Shown here: one piece after another, positions 11,931-23,392 of the stretch
Position numbering within the stretch: the first letter of the stretch is position 1
Layout: each line of letters starts with the position of its first letter
Origin: Pomphorhynchus laevis
Lineage: Eukaryota; Acanthocephala; Palaeacanthocephala; Echinorhynchida; Pomphorhynchidae
Length of the DNA: 64,000 nt
Reading direction: 5' to 3'
Assembly: GCA_012934845.2 (NCBI GenBank)
Contig: WNNJ02002383.1
Coordinates: 62,001-126,000 of the forward strand
The notes under the pieces: model-generated
The model's database searches: none
What the model was told of the DNA's origin: nothing
Seen by the model: only the letters and a program-made list of their open reading frames with translations
Translations under genes and position numbers: made by a program

Positions 11931-12154
11931 TAAGTTTAATTAACCAAAGATTTTAACCAGTAAAATGATAATATAATACATTATAATATATATAATATAT
12001 AATATTATAATATATATAATATATAATATTATAATATATAATGTTTTATATTATATGCTGTTGGCGTTATATTAATGTTAACGCAACATTTACATCTCTT
12101 GTAAATGTACTTGGACGTACATAGTAATGACAAGCGATGTTAATGTTGTAATGA
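11931..12154. repeat. AT microsatellite-like stretch
   Basis: Runs of TATAATATATAATATTATAA between about 11975 and 12055, then unique-looking sequence. Confidence 0.7.
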
Positions 12155-12500
12155 CTGGAAAAAGCCCTAATCTATTTGTGTATAGCTGCCGAGAGTGCGA
12201 TACACGGTACATCGATTAGAGCAAACATGCACTGAAGGATAGACTGACGAAACGAAGACACCACATGAAGATTGGATTTAGAGCAGACGGCGCTGCCTCA
12301 CACACTTTCTCGTGTTGCCGATAGCTTTCGCTATCAAATTTTAGAAGTGTGAAGACGAGAAATTAAGAAAATACAAAGATCAACGCTGGATCGGTAGGTT
12401 CCACACAGATACAGGATCTAGCCCAAACAATGACCAGCGCATCTATCGGTGGATAGATAGTGGTTTAATTCCACGCATCAATAATCGCTACAGACGGTAA
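12155..12500 (+). pseudogene. PLE GIY-YIG endonuclease fragment
   Basis: A plus-strand frame reads NLFVYSCRECDTRYI then HALKDRLTKRR and GAASHTFS. The pattern C-x2-C-x3-Y-I, then a basic L-x2-R-L stretch, is that of the GIY-YIG endonuclease found in Penelope-like elements. It is short and interrupted. It points towards a second GIY-YIG fragment on the opposite strand at 12.9-13.15 kb, so two PLE 3' ends converge on the palindrome at 12821-12864. Confidence 0.5.
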
Positions 12501-12820
12501 CTTTTGTGTTTTAGATATTCTGAATAAGCCTCTGAATGTTGGCGAAGCGTAAAAATATAAAATTAACGATTTGCGTACCCTTATTATCTTTACAAATTTA
12601 AATTATGGATCAATCTTTGGTTTATTATATATAATCAAAAAATCGAACGAATAATGTTTTTTATTTTAAATTTTAAACTTTTGGGAAATTTCCGTTCTTC
12701 ACTACTATCACTTTTGAAATTGCAATTTGCATTTACTAGTGTCAATTTGCAATTGACATACTAAGGCATTTCTGGAAGAATTTGGATCAAATATAGGGAA
12801 GAAAAATTAAGGAAGGTGAT
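12501..12820. other. AT-rich spacer between converging PLE fragments
   Basis: A+T-rich; a small direct repeat of GCAATTTGCA / TCAATTTGCAATTG lies near 12722-12755. No gene seen. Confidence 0.4.
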
Positions 12821-12864
12821 AAACAACACATCTTCCTTAATAAATTAAGGAAGATGTGTTGTTT
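12821..12864. repeat. Perfect 44-bp palindrome
   Basis: AAACAACACATCTTCCTTAAT is followed after 2 nt by its exact reverse complement ending at 12864. It lies between two PLE endonuclease fragments in opposite orientation. Confidence 0.95.
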
Positions 12865-12869
12865 CGTCA

Positions 12870-13870
12870 GCATTTTGTCGGTCATCGTTCTTTCTATCAA
12901 AAACTGTCCTCTCTTATTTCTTTCATTCGTATTCATCAATCCACTTTCGAGGATTACTATTTTCATGATGTGACCTGGATTTTCACATGTCTTACTGCAT
13001 CGTCATTATCCCTTATGTTTGTGCTAGTATCGTACCTTCTATTGTTTTGTCTAATGTTTATGGATTTTCCAGGTTCCCCAATGTACTGATCTCCACAAGA
13101 TTAACAAGTACATGTATACGTTACCTTTCGATTTACAATTTGATTCATGCTTCAAGTCATATATTACGCCCGTCTTTGTAGCTTCAAACCATTCCGTTAC
13201 AAGCATATCATCACAACACTTGCATTGGGGTCGTCTACAATGTTTGTTTTAAGCTTTAAACGATGTCATCGAAGTATTCTACTTTCAAGGATTCTTTCAA
13301 ATAATATTGCGTATGGCCAAACCAGTTGAAAAACATGATGTTACTTCGTTTGTGCAAGCAGCCAGTAATGGGTCTAGTTATCGCCAAGCTGTTTTGATAA
13401 TCCTTTCAAGGTTTGCATACAACGGGTGATATTCGAATTTTATACGACATACATTTATGATTTTACGTACGGATGATTTGAACAGCAACTGTGACCTTTC
13501 CATCGATTGACGACCTTAATTTGCCGTGTGGTGTATCCTCACCTATTGTTTATATTTGAAACACATTCACGATAAGTGTCTTCATTAGAGCAAATCTTCT
13601 TAAAGCGCATTAGCTCTTTCCTTAAAATTAAGCGTTTGAGCATTGGCGGATGAGCACTACTAGCATGAACAATTGAGCGCGTGCTCTCGGATTTAAAATA
13701 AACAGACGTTTTCCATTTGTTTCCAGATTTATTAATGAGCAGAACATTAAGAAAGCTTATTTTACAGAATTTTAATTTAAGACACGCAAAAGCATGCCAA
13801 GCTGATGGCTTGCACGGGAAGCAACAGTTAAGTTGTGAGAGGTGGTCTTCAGGTCGGATGCTATCACCAC
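12870..13870 (-). pseudogene. PLE fragment: RT C-terminus followed by GIY-YIG endonuclease
   Basis: Read on the minus strand from 13870 to 12870. Near 13770-13570 frames read KTSVYFKSEST, HASSAHPPMLKR and ELMRFKKICSNEDTYRE, the thumb-side region of Penelope RT. Near 13230-13140 follows CKCCDDMLVTEWFEATKTG and NCKSKGNVY. Near 13115-13070 comes YTCTC-SCGDQYIGEPGKS, the Y-T-C-x-C and Q-Y-I-G-E core of the GIY-YIG endonuclease. The order RT then endonuclease is the canonical Penelope architecture, unlike the PLE at 14.4-15.8 kb. Old copy with multiple breaks. Confidence 0.75.
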
Positions 13871-13919
13871 ACCCAAGTCAGTTAACTTTTCAACTTTCTG
13901 GATCATCACTCCTTCAATA

Positions 13920-14345
13920 TGGTATTGTGTATTCGGGAAACGTCAGCCAATATGCATACGATCACACTCAGCTACCTTCAATCTGAGCCCATGAGTAAGT
14001 GCCCACGAGTGGATCAGACTGAACAGAGTCAACATCCAATAACGATGTAACTTGGTTCCATATTTTTAAGTCGTTAGCGTACATTAGAGATGGCGAATGG
14101 ATCACATATGGAAGCTCATTTACATACAACGTGAACAAGAGGGGTGAGAGAACAGATCCCTGTGGAACACCACATGTCATCAAAATGACTGAGGAGAGAA
14201 GTCTATCATGGCGAACATTGAACTTTCTATTATGAAGGTAATCCGCAATCCAGTCGAACCATGAATCGAACGAGTAATGGCGAAGATTTCGGATAAAACT
14301 ATCGTGCGATACGATGTCGAACGCTTTCGATAGGTCGACAAAAAT
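13920..14345 (-). pseudogene. LINE-C (CR1-type) RT fragment
   Basis: On the minus strand one frame reads VDLSKAFDIVSHDSFIRNL near 14340-14285, then another reads CGVPQGSVLSPLLFTLYVNE near 14175-14115, with YANDLKIW where the YADD box should be. This is the palm of a CR1-type LINE RT related to, but not identical with, the fragment at 5.7-6.9 kb. It is truncated on both sides: 3' at the PLE fragment and 5' at a GTATATAGGG microsatellite near 14360-14395 that joins it to another PLE. Confidence 0.8.
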
Positions 14346-14395
14346 AATGTCGATATATTCACCCTATGTGTATATAGGGTGTATGTGTATGTAGT

Positions 14396-15763
14396 GCTTT
14401 TAACGTACATTTTAAAAGCACTACATATGAACCTAGGTTTTATTGGATATTTTTGTAATTTTGGATTCCAATATAACATAGGTATAGTTTTATTATCTGA
14501 TTCAACCTTTATACCTTTTTTATCCATTATAGAACAGTGACTTGTAATAATTGTTTCAAAACTCAACTCACTACGTTCATATGTTGGATTTACATTTAAA
14601 TCATTAGAATTAACCTCTTTCATTAGTATATCATAATAAAGCTTTTTGCATATGAAGACAAAGTTATTACTAGCTTTATCAACAGTTGTTATTATATAGT
14701 TATTCTTTAATTTAGTAAGTTCTTTATACATATCTTTATGAATTTTAGCTTTCGTTTTGTAATTATTTTTTATTTTCATTTTATTTTTAATTTTATCAAA
14801 TATATAATTTTTTCAAATGATTATGTTAGATATATTCGAGCTTTCACTATTAGTCAGCTTACTTAAGTAAGCATTTAAGTTATTATATAACGAACTGTAA
14901 ATTTTATTTTTGTCGTTGTTATTATTTAATCTATATTTATACCCTGTTGATAGCATCTTTTTTAATTCACAATTTTCAATTAATTCTAGATTATGGGTAC
15001 ATATATGTTCATTTATTTTATCAAAACTAAGACTTTTACAATTGCATTCTGTTTCCATCATGTTTCTAATATTATCGTTACATATTGATATTAATTCTTT
15101 ATTATAATTACAAATTTTTCGTTCTAATGGTGGTAGAAGTTTATACCTTATTTTAGGAATATAGTAACTTAAATCTGACCCTATTATTTCTTTACTTTTA
15201 GAATTATTTAAAAGTCCGCCTATATTTATGTTATCTATACATTTATTAATGAAGTTTATGGTTAATGTATATTTTCTATTGTTATTATTAACATTTATTG
15301 TACGATTATAGTATTTTGTATTACAATAACTGTCTATTATACAACTTAGCCTATCATAGTCGTTAATTAATTTTTGATTTATTGAACATATGATATCTTT
15401 AGAAAAACTTCTTATATTTACATAAAGATCTTTCAGCTTATTATCTCTTAAAAGTTGTTTTAATATTTCTAATTGTTCATTTATATACATATCTTTTTTA
15501 ATATTTTTAACTCTATTTTTCCTATTCCTTTTATCACCATGACTTCTTGGTTTGCGTTTAACAGGATTATTATAATATAGTTGTTTATTATGTATTATAC
15601 TACTTCTGCCAATTCCTTGTACCACGTCATTCAATCCTAATGGGTACATGGAATTAAGCGTTTTAATCCAAAAATCTTCTTTTTCTAATAGTTTTTGATT
15701 TAATATTGATATGTTTTCTTCGATAATATGTTCTAAAATAAATAATTTAGTTTTTAATATCAT
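14396..15763 (-). pseudogene. PLE with endonuclease remnant N-terminal to RT (Naiad/Chlamys-like)
   Basis: Read from 15763 downwards. A 316-codon open stretch begins with LEKEDFWIKTLNSMYPLGLN, the C-terminal half of a GIY-YIG domain (E-x2-F-W-I-x2-L-x6-P-x-G-L-N). A linker follows with ETECNCKSL then HICTHNLELIENCELKKML, a cysteine-containing motif. The RT N-terminal region continues below 14779 (NNYIITTVDKASNNFVFICK, then IPMLYWNPKLQKYPIKPRFI). The endonuclease part therefore precedes the RT, the permuted arrangement described for Naiad and Chlamys PLEs. The copy lacks the GIY-YIG start and stops at about 14396 before the catalytic box. Fossil with about one break inside the part that remains. 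Related fragments lie at 44.7 and 52.2-54.4 kb. Confidence 0.75.
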
Positions 15764-16144
15764 GTCCTATTGATTAGTATTTACGTATTTTTGCAATATG
15801 GTTGAGTACAATGATCGATACCATCGCCACAATTCTTCATTAACAAAGCGCGCACTCAAAGTTTAGAGCTATCACAACTAACAACCATCTTCGTCTATGT
15901 GACTGCTGTAAGGCGAGTGCTGCCATCACAAGCTGTTTTGATTATCGAAACATCACTAGTTCGACGTTCCCCCAGCGAGCTAACAGTTATTCCCACATAT
16001 TTTTACAGAAGCGGAAAACATGGACGTGCTGAGCAATATTTACAGGATAAATCACATTTCCCGTGGTCATCGCTCCTACTTTCAAACTCTAATGTATTCT
16101 CACCTTGCTTGGCAAAGTTAGCGTATGTCCCTTAGTTCTTGTCG
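15764..16144. other. Unassigned sequence of higher GC
   Basis: Less AT-rich than its surroundings, suggesting remnant element or exon sequence, but neither strand gives a recognisable product. A 78-codon plus-strand frame at 15899-16135 has no features I recognise. Confidence 0.3.
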
Positions 16145-16560
16145 TAATTAAGGTCATTGTTATCATCTGACTGGAGAACGTGAGTGTTAGCCAATGTGCC
16201 ATTATAGTATTACAGTGGTTGTGCTCTGGAAGGCTGAACACACGCTGATAATCTTTTCATAGGTCGGCGGCCTTTCATCTCCAATAATTGTGTACTTTGG
16301 TCGCATCGGTGTTGACCAACCACTAGCAAGGGTAGCATTCCGGGCAACGATAAGTTCGCACATTGAAGAGTGTGTATTTTCCAGTCCTAATTGTTTGCAC
16401 ATACCCTCCAGTGCTTGTATTTTGCTGGCAAAGCAGAATCCGCAGATGAATCGGCCATCTGTGTTTGGAGATACATACTTTTTTAAAAGGCATCATCGTC
16501 CAGAGATCGCATCCTTCTGAATCACATGCGATTTGAATATCTCAATACTTCACAGCAGTA
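16145..16560 (-). pseudogene. LINE ORF1 fragment with PHD-like finger (another family)
   Basis: Minus-strand frames read IACDSEGCDLWTMMPFKK near 16530-16480 and GRFICGFCFASKIQAL near 16445-16400, followed by GLENTHSSMCELIVARNATL. The spacing C-D-S-x2-C-D-x-W-T ... F-x-C-x-F-C matches the finger of LINE-A ORF1 (CDSKDCDVWT ... FTCDFC), but the rest is different, so this is ORF1 of a related family. The start region near 16590-16640 is rich in K/S. No matching ORF2 is attached. GC content is higher than neighbours. Confidence 0.6.
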
Positions 16561-17090
16561 GACATCTAAGGATCCTTACTGAATACACAACCAAGTTTCG
16601 TAAGTTTCGTAGATTTAGAAAGTGTACCATTCTTACTACCCTTCGAGTGCTTTTCGGTATTTCGAAGCAAATCCAAAGAATTGACTAACGTACTCGAGCG
16701 CGTACAGAGCGAATTCGGCTTTCGATCCTATCGCAGTCAGATCCCTTGTATTCCTGGATGGCTTCGATGATTTGTCCGATAATTTATTCGATAAATCAAA
16801 TGAAAATACTACCAGTTAATAGATAGGCTTTTCAATTGTAAGTATTGTATGTTATAATTGTAAATAGTTATAACTAATATTTTTTAAATATGCATTGTGT
16901 GTTTAAGCTGTTTAAAGTTTTTGTTCTGAATGAGAGTTTATTTTAGGACAATAAAATATGTATTATTGTAATTAGTCTGAACAATTATAACTTTTTATTT
17001 AATTTTTTCATTCAGACTAGAGAATACAATAGACTAAAACTTATTGAATATTTTAGGAATACTTCAAAGTATGCTGTTTTTGCATCATGC
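16561..17090. other. 5' flank of ORF1 fragment, then AT-rich spacer
   Basis: 16561-16790 is moderately GC-rich and may be the LINE 5' region. The complement of 16725-16765 has a stretch like that at the start of the R2-like element near 49480 (CAAGGG-TCTGACT). 16800-17090 is plain AT-rich DNA. Confidence 0.35.
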
Positions 17091-18215
17091 CACTTCTATA
17101 CGACCACTTTAGCATCGAAATGATTGAGTACTCGGCTTCACTCATCAGTAGAATGACGTACTCACTGGTCGTTTCGGTTGCCTGTGTGACATTGTGAATA
17201 AAGGCGTTTCCGACAATTTGCTTAATTGCCTGAGGCTTACGCTCTTAACCAGATCGAATTGCTGTGAGGACCATCCTTAAACACTAGGCAGAGGTTGTTG
17301 CTGAATTGTCGCTGCACTTGTTGGATCCTTAATGGATACGGCAGGATTAATATTAGTGCACGGATGTGCTGAGTAAACAAAAGTCCAGAATTTCTTACGA
17401 AATACGGGATTTATACTAAATGGTGTTGCTTGATAGACTGGACTTCGATTCACGACTTCCAGTCACGATGTCACTTCTAAACGACCACTTCAGCATCGAA
17501 TTGATGAGTACCCGGCAACACTCATCAGTAGAATGAAGTAATCACTGGCCGTTTCGGTTGGCTGTGTGACATTGTGAATAAAGGCGTTTCCGACAATTTG
17601 CTTAATTGCCTGAGGCTTACGCTCTTAACCAGATCGAATTGCTGTGCAGACCATCCTTAAACACCAGACAGATGTTGTTGCTGAATTGTCGCTGCACTCG
17701 TTGGATCCTTAATGGATACGGCCGGATTAATATTAGTGCACGGATGTGCTGAGTAGACAACGGTCCAGGATTTTTTTACGAAATACGACATTTATACTAA
17801 ATGGTGTTGCTTGATAGACTTGACATTGATTCATGACTTTCAATCACGATATCACTTCTAGACGACCAATGAGTACCCGGCAACACTCATCAGTAGAATG
17901 ACGTACTCACTGGTCGTTTCGGTTGCCTGTGTGACATTGTGAATAAAGGCGTTTCCGACAATTTGCTTAATTGCCTGAGGCTTACGCTCTTAACCAGATC
18001 GAATCGCTGTGCAGACCATCCTTAAACACTAATCAGAGGTTGTTGCTGAATTGTCGCTGCCCTTGTTGGGTTCTTAATGAATACGGCAGATATAATAGTA
18101 GTGCACGAATGTGCAGAGTAGACAACGGTCCAGGATTTCTTACGAAATACGGCATTTATACTAAATGGTGTTGCTTGATAGACTGGACTTCGATTTACGA
18201 CTTTCAGTCACCATT
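17091..18215. repeat. 381-bp tandem repeat, about 3 units
   Basis: Units start at about 17091, 17472 and 17853 (spacing 381 bp each) with CACTTCTA-ACGACCA. Units are roughly 90% alike by eye; the third has lost a short piece near its start. A fourth, isolated piece lies at 19388-19600. On the minus strand the units contain protein-like runs ([28 protein letters not shown], and IKQIVGNAFIHNVTQATETT) separated by a frame change and a stop, so the unit may derive from a coding exon. I do not recognise the protein. Confidence 0.85.
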
Positions 18216-18652
18216 ACCGATAGATATAGTCTTCATTACCGATAGATAGAAGGTTGTATGAGTGTTCCGTACACGTCGGACTTTATGTTTCGAATGATTT
18301 TTTCTATCGAAATATGTCGAAATAAATCCACATAATTTCGATACAGCGCTGTTATACCGGCGCACTGATTTTGGTACATAGTTATTTTCTCAACATTCTT
18401 TGAAGTCGTGTTGTATTTGCATTAGCAACTAAAATAGTTTGTGACTATATTTTCTATTTAATTCTCGATCTCCATATGGGATCTCTTAGCCTTTACGTAA
18501 AATGCCTATTTTTGATAAAAATTTAAATATCTTCATTTGTAAATTTTGTAAATCTCTCTTTGTATTTTTTACAACTAATTGCTGGTTGGTAGTATTTCCC
18601 AAATGAATTTCGTAAAAATTACGAGGATTAATTTATAAAATTATTTTATAGT
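18216..18652. promoter_or_regulatory. Upstream region of ELOC
   Basis: About 440 bp between the tandem repeat and the ELOC start codon. No TATA box or other element can be assigned with confidence. A short repeated block CATTACCGATAGATA lies at 18212-18250. Confidence 0.25.
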
Positions 18653-21600
18653 ATGTCAGTTGCCCATGGTAATAGTGACAAAGACCGCGGTGAAGATACG
18701 AATAAATTCGTTTTAAATAACTCAAAACATTCAATGGAGAGTTCTTCTACAGATGAATCGGTTCCAGAATATATAAAGTTAATATCTGCAGACGATAGGA
18801 TCTTTATTGTTCGACGCGAATATGCACTTATATCAAATTATATCCGGACGTTGCTTAATGCCCCAAGTAAGTTAAATCACTTTATTTACCTATGGATTTA
18901 GAAAATAAAAATTTAGTTAAACATCTTCTGTTTATATAAAAAATATTAATTGTTTAATAAAAATGTTTTTATATTTTGTCGGATATATAGAGAGAGGCAG
19001 AAGTTAAGATGTAGTGATGTTGTAGCACTCGATGTGAAGTTACTGTAAGTCGTTCTTTTGTTATAATAAGGTACACTAAATAATCAAATTTCATCAGAGG
19101 AAATACGTCACTAGCGCGTATTTGGCCTCGCTGATATATTGGGTAGATGAATAAGATTCGAAACCTGATAACAAATCAGTTTTTCCTTGTGACCTCTAAT
19201 CCTTATTTTGATGCTTCGTTTTTATTTATTAGTCGATTCATAAAAATTGATTTTTATTTTAAATCTCAATTTTAAATTATAACTTTACATAAATATAAAT
19301 TGTATAAAATCTTATATAATTATTTACTATTTATCTTTATTTATAAATGGTATAAAATATGAAAACTCAGTTATCTGATTTGATTCATACACTCTTAACC
19401 AGATCGAATTGCTGTGCAGAACATCCTTAAACACCAGGCAGAGGTTGTTGCTGAATTGTCGCTGCACTCGTTGGATCCTTAATGGATACGGCAGGATTAA
19501 TATTAGTGCACGGATGTGCTGAGTAAACAACAGTCCAGAATTTCTTACGAAATACGGGATTTATACTAAATGGTGTTGCTTGATAGACTGGACATTGATT
19601 CATGACTTTCAATCATGACTTTCAATCATGACTTTCAATTTATATTGTCTGTGCCGTCTGTAAGTCCTCCTCTGCATCCAGCAGTGTAGGGATCTGGTAC
19701 CGATGAGTCGTTGTGATGACGAAACTGTACTTGTTAGTGTTATCGTTTTATTTCGCGTCCGCCTTAAACGATGACCAAAATAATTCACGCGAAATGGTCT
19801 CTATCGGAGTGGTCTCTATTCCGCGTTTTGAATATTCCAAATATCCCATGTTTACTTTAGGAATACCAAAGGTAAATTCATGATGAAGTTTTAAAAAATG
19901 TTTACAAATAGCATAAAAAGTTATATATCGTACTGCTTATAAAACTCTGATGTAAATATTACGTTATGATGATAGTATCACTATTATGATCTACAATATA
20001 TGATATCTACAATATTATGATCTTAATATTTCATTGATATACCTAAGTTTTAAAGTTACACTGTATAGCATTTCAATTCAAGTCCATTGAATGTGTTATA
20101 ATGCAAGAAATAGTAGAAGCGTTTAGAAATCATTTGAAATGATTCTAATTGTTTGAAAAGTTATGCCAATAATCGAATTTTTATTTATCAATTTATTGAT
20201 ATAATAATTGAGAATAATAATATAATAATCATATGAAATAACAACATATGAAAATTGTCGACGATTGGTCATCACTTTCAAATTATCAAATGCTAATTGC
20301 AACTAGAAATATGACTTAAATATTTTATGAAATGATTAGAAATACTTTAGAACGTCATAATTATAAAATAGTATACTATATATAGTAATATATATACTAT
20401 ATATAGTTTATATACGTTAATTATGATATACTTTTCGCTAATTATGAATAAATTCGAGATGATCAGAAGATCTGATGATGTAGATTCTTTCGTGTACACT
20501 CTGAATATAACGTGTTTAATTTTTTACTAAATTACTAGATTAATAAAATATTAATTATGGCATTATTAATAATTCCAAGATGACTGGCTTATAAGTGCTA
20601 CGTTAACAAATTATCAGTATACATATGAGTAGTGATACCCTTTTACTTTGATACATTATTTGTACAATTAATATGTTAAAATTAATATAATTAATATACT
20701 TGATAAATTAATATAATTATATATAAGTATACTTGATTCAATAATCTCCTAATCACATAAGTGTTTAATATATAATTAAATTATATATAATGAATACATT
20801 GTATATTTTATAATTTATAATTTATATTTTATATTTTAATATTAGAAATTGTTACATTCGATTTGAGCTTTACTTATACACTCTTAAAACGGATGTGGTT
20901 TAATAAATCATATTAGCTAACTTAATATATTAATTATATTATATTAATTAAAAATATTTAATTTATATTAAATTAATATAATTAATTATATTAATTAAAA
21001 TAAGTAAAATAAATAATTATATAAGAGTATAATTTAAAATAAAATTTAAAATAAATAATAATAAATAAAATACGATGTATAGATCATATTTGTTATCATG
21101 TTTTAGTTCCTATTACTCAATTTGGTTCTACAGTACCGATGAAATGTACAAATTGTAATTGTAATTTAGACTAAAAAAGAACGTTTATTTAGATTGTAGA
21201 AGTTATACAAGTAAAAATTATTAGCAATTCATAAATGCTATATGGCTGGGTAAAAACATTATTAACTTTCTTTATTGCATTTAGAAATTACTTTGTTGAT
21301 AATTGCGTTTTACCAAAATTTAATCTAATAATTTTGTAATGGTTGATTTTGTTTTAAAATCGTCAAGTGTTAACCATATTTATGAACCTTTATTATAAAA
21401 CAATGCTTATATGTAATTAGACAATATTCTTAAGTTATTCTTTTTGAGTTTAGTTATGTATGCAGAGACCAAGAATAACGAAATACGCTTTAAGGACATA
21501 GCGTAAGTTGAATTAAGTTCTAAATGTTTAATTCAATGAAATTTAATTATATTTAATTTAATAATATTAAATTATAATTAATAATATAATATAATTATAT

Positions 21601-22540
21601 TATTAATAATATAATTATATTAATTAATAATATAATTAATAATATTAGGATAATAATAAATTTATTATTTGGATATTTAATAATAAATTAAAAAATTAAA
21701 ATAAATTATTTCTATTTATTAAATAATGTTTGTTTCTGATTTCTAAATAAAAATGTAAAATGAAATTAAAGCATAAAATGTCAAGAAGTCAATAGCTATG
21801 TCATATTTTAGTATTTTGACTCATGTTGGATAAAATATCAGCCATTGTCACATTCGAGCAGTGAGCAGTTTCAAACGCCTTAATGAAATTCAGGATGAAA
21901 TTCACGCAATGAAATTCAGTTTCCGGGCATACCAACTGGTACATGACATTCACAATACGACGTTCATCATAAAGGCGCATAGTTGTTTATAAATGAAACT
22001 CAGTAAATGTGCAAAAGCGAACCTGTTTGTTATTCGTTCTTCATTGATGTTTCCACCGATGAAGTTTCATGTGGACATCAAGATATGTCTTTTCATTCGT
22101 TAGAACTATATTTGAACCTACTTGATTACAAAAGAACTATTTTGGTAAATTCTAAAATGTTTCTGATTTCAAATTTCATTGGTACTCTCCAAACAATTTT
22201 GTGCTCGTGAAACTAAGTACCCTTTTCGAAGCTCTTTGATTTCAAGTGGATCTAGACTGGAAATTGCTGATTTACTAAAGTATGTCAAAAATGAAAACAA
22301 TTATCACAAGGAAAGTAAGAAAGGAATATTTACGATTTATTTTAAATTTACATAAATTTTTAAAAATTAATTAATAAATTATTTAGTATTTATTTTAGTG
22401 GTCATGTTCTTGAGAAGATCTGCAAATATTTCATTTACAAGTCGATTTATCAAAATTGTCCTGTCAACATTCCCACGTTCCCAATTGAACCTGAAATGGC
22501 TCTAGAGTTGTTGATGGCTGCTAATTACCTGGACTGCTGA
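18653..22540 (+). CDS. ELOC: Elongin C (ELOC), spliced, divergent
   Basis: First exon 18653-18866 encodes an acidic N-terminus and then [20 protein letters not shown], ending in CCAA before GTAAGT (phase 1). Last exon 22399-22540 follows a TTTATTTTAG acceptor and encodes [34 protein letters not shown] and the terminal LDC. Both halves match animal Elongin C, including the ELLMAAN(Y/F)LDC end. Elongin C is the BTB-fold adaptor that joins Elongin B and SOCS/VHL-box proteins to cullin E3 ligases and to Elongin A. The short middle exon (expected near NETNEVNFREIP) was not found; a frame with [11 protein letters not shown] before a GTAAGA at 22314 is suggestive but its phase does not fit. The 3.5-kb interval is full of repeats. 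It is less conserved than usual for this protein, so a diverged paralogue or decaying copy is possible. Confidence 0.8.
19040..19300 (-). repeat. Dispersed repeat (232-bp family), inside ELOC intron
   Basis: Reverse-orientation copy of the unit tandemly repeated at 24231-24800: it contains AAGGTACACTAAATAATCAA, the complement of the family's end, and TGACCTCTAATCCTTATT, the complement of its start. Confidence 0.75.
19388..19640. repeat. Stray piece of the 381-bp repeat plus 14-bp repeats
   Basis: CTCTTAACCAGATCGAATTG through GCTTGATAGACTGGACATTG matches the middle of the 17-18.2 kb units. It ends in three copies of ATCATGACTTTCA. Confidence 0.85.
19641..22000. other. AT-rich intron sequence of ELOC
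   Basis: Very AT-rich with ATTAATATAATTA-type runs around 20650-21070 and 21540-21720. No exon, RNA gene or known element seen. A weak open stretch at 22007-22210 is not supported as coding. Confidence 0.5.
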
Positions 22541-22740
22541 TTTCTATTGTTGAGAATACATACATCGAAATTAAATATTTAATCATGATTTACAAATGTC
22601 GATGCTCTAAATTCGAATTCTATAAATAATAAAATACAATTTAATAAAAACTCAATAGAATTAAACATTTATCTATAAATATTAAATAAACGGGTTTTAA
22701 ACTTTAAAACAAGGAAAAGCGTTTTTAAATAAAAATATTT

Positions 22741-22945
22741 TGTTCATTGATGTAGCAGGTTAAATTTCCCGTAATTTGTTCGATAATTTGCCCATTGATA
22801 TAGCAGGTTAAATTGTCCGTAATTTGTTCAATAATTTGAAAATTTATGGTAGCGGGTTAAATTGTCCGTAATTTGTTCGATAATTTGTCCATTGATGTAG
22901 CAGGTTAAATTGTTCGTAATTTGTTCAATAATTTGTCCACTCACA
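22741..22945. repeat. 48-bp tandem repeat, about 4 units
   Basis: Unit containing TAGCAGGTTAAATTGTCCGT then AATTTGTTCGATAATTTG; starts at about 22753, 22801, 22850 and 22898. Lies 200 bp downstream of the ELOC stop. Confidence 0.9.
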
Positions 22946-23392
22946 ATAAAGTATGTAAATTTAGTTAAAAGGAAAATTAGCAATTCTAAGGGATTTTATA
23001 TATGTTGAACCATGATCATCTCCTGACTTGAGTGAAAATCTATGTTCGTGATATAAAATGTAGTTGTCGTTGGTAATGAGTGTAAAATAAGATAAGAATC
23101 GAACTTTCTTATGATTCGAATTAATAATATCTTCTATGGGTCATATCGATATATTCTGTAAATTCGTTTGGTCACATATTTTTACGCATATTTACAGTAA
23201 TATAGTTTAAAAGATTGAAACGTCATAAAATATCAATTATTGGTTAATTGTTGATCTCAATCATCTGTAAAGAAAGGTAATGACAAAATAATTGAACAGC
23301 TCAAGATTTATTTTAATAACAGATTATAATAATTTTAATATTTTTATAATATTAATATTATTTAATATTCTGAGTTTATTCATTAACCACTT

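Noticed and set aside
17135-17180. CTGATGAGT and CCGAAAC on the minus strand of the 381-bp repeat look like hammerhead boxes
   Set aside because: The boxes are in permuted order with only about 6 nt left for stem I, so no stem I hairpin can form; the region is better explained as former coding sequence.
22022-22090. [11 protein letters not shown] frame considered as the missing ELOC exon
   Set aside because: No acceptor in the needed phase and only weak similarity to the NETNEVNFREI segment.
22280-22314. [11 protein letters not shown] frame considered as the missing ELOC exon
   Set aside because: Residues are suggestive and a GTAAGA follows, but the phase does not match the last exon; left as a note only.
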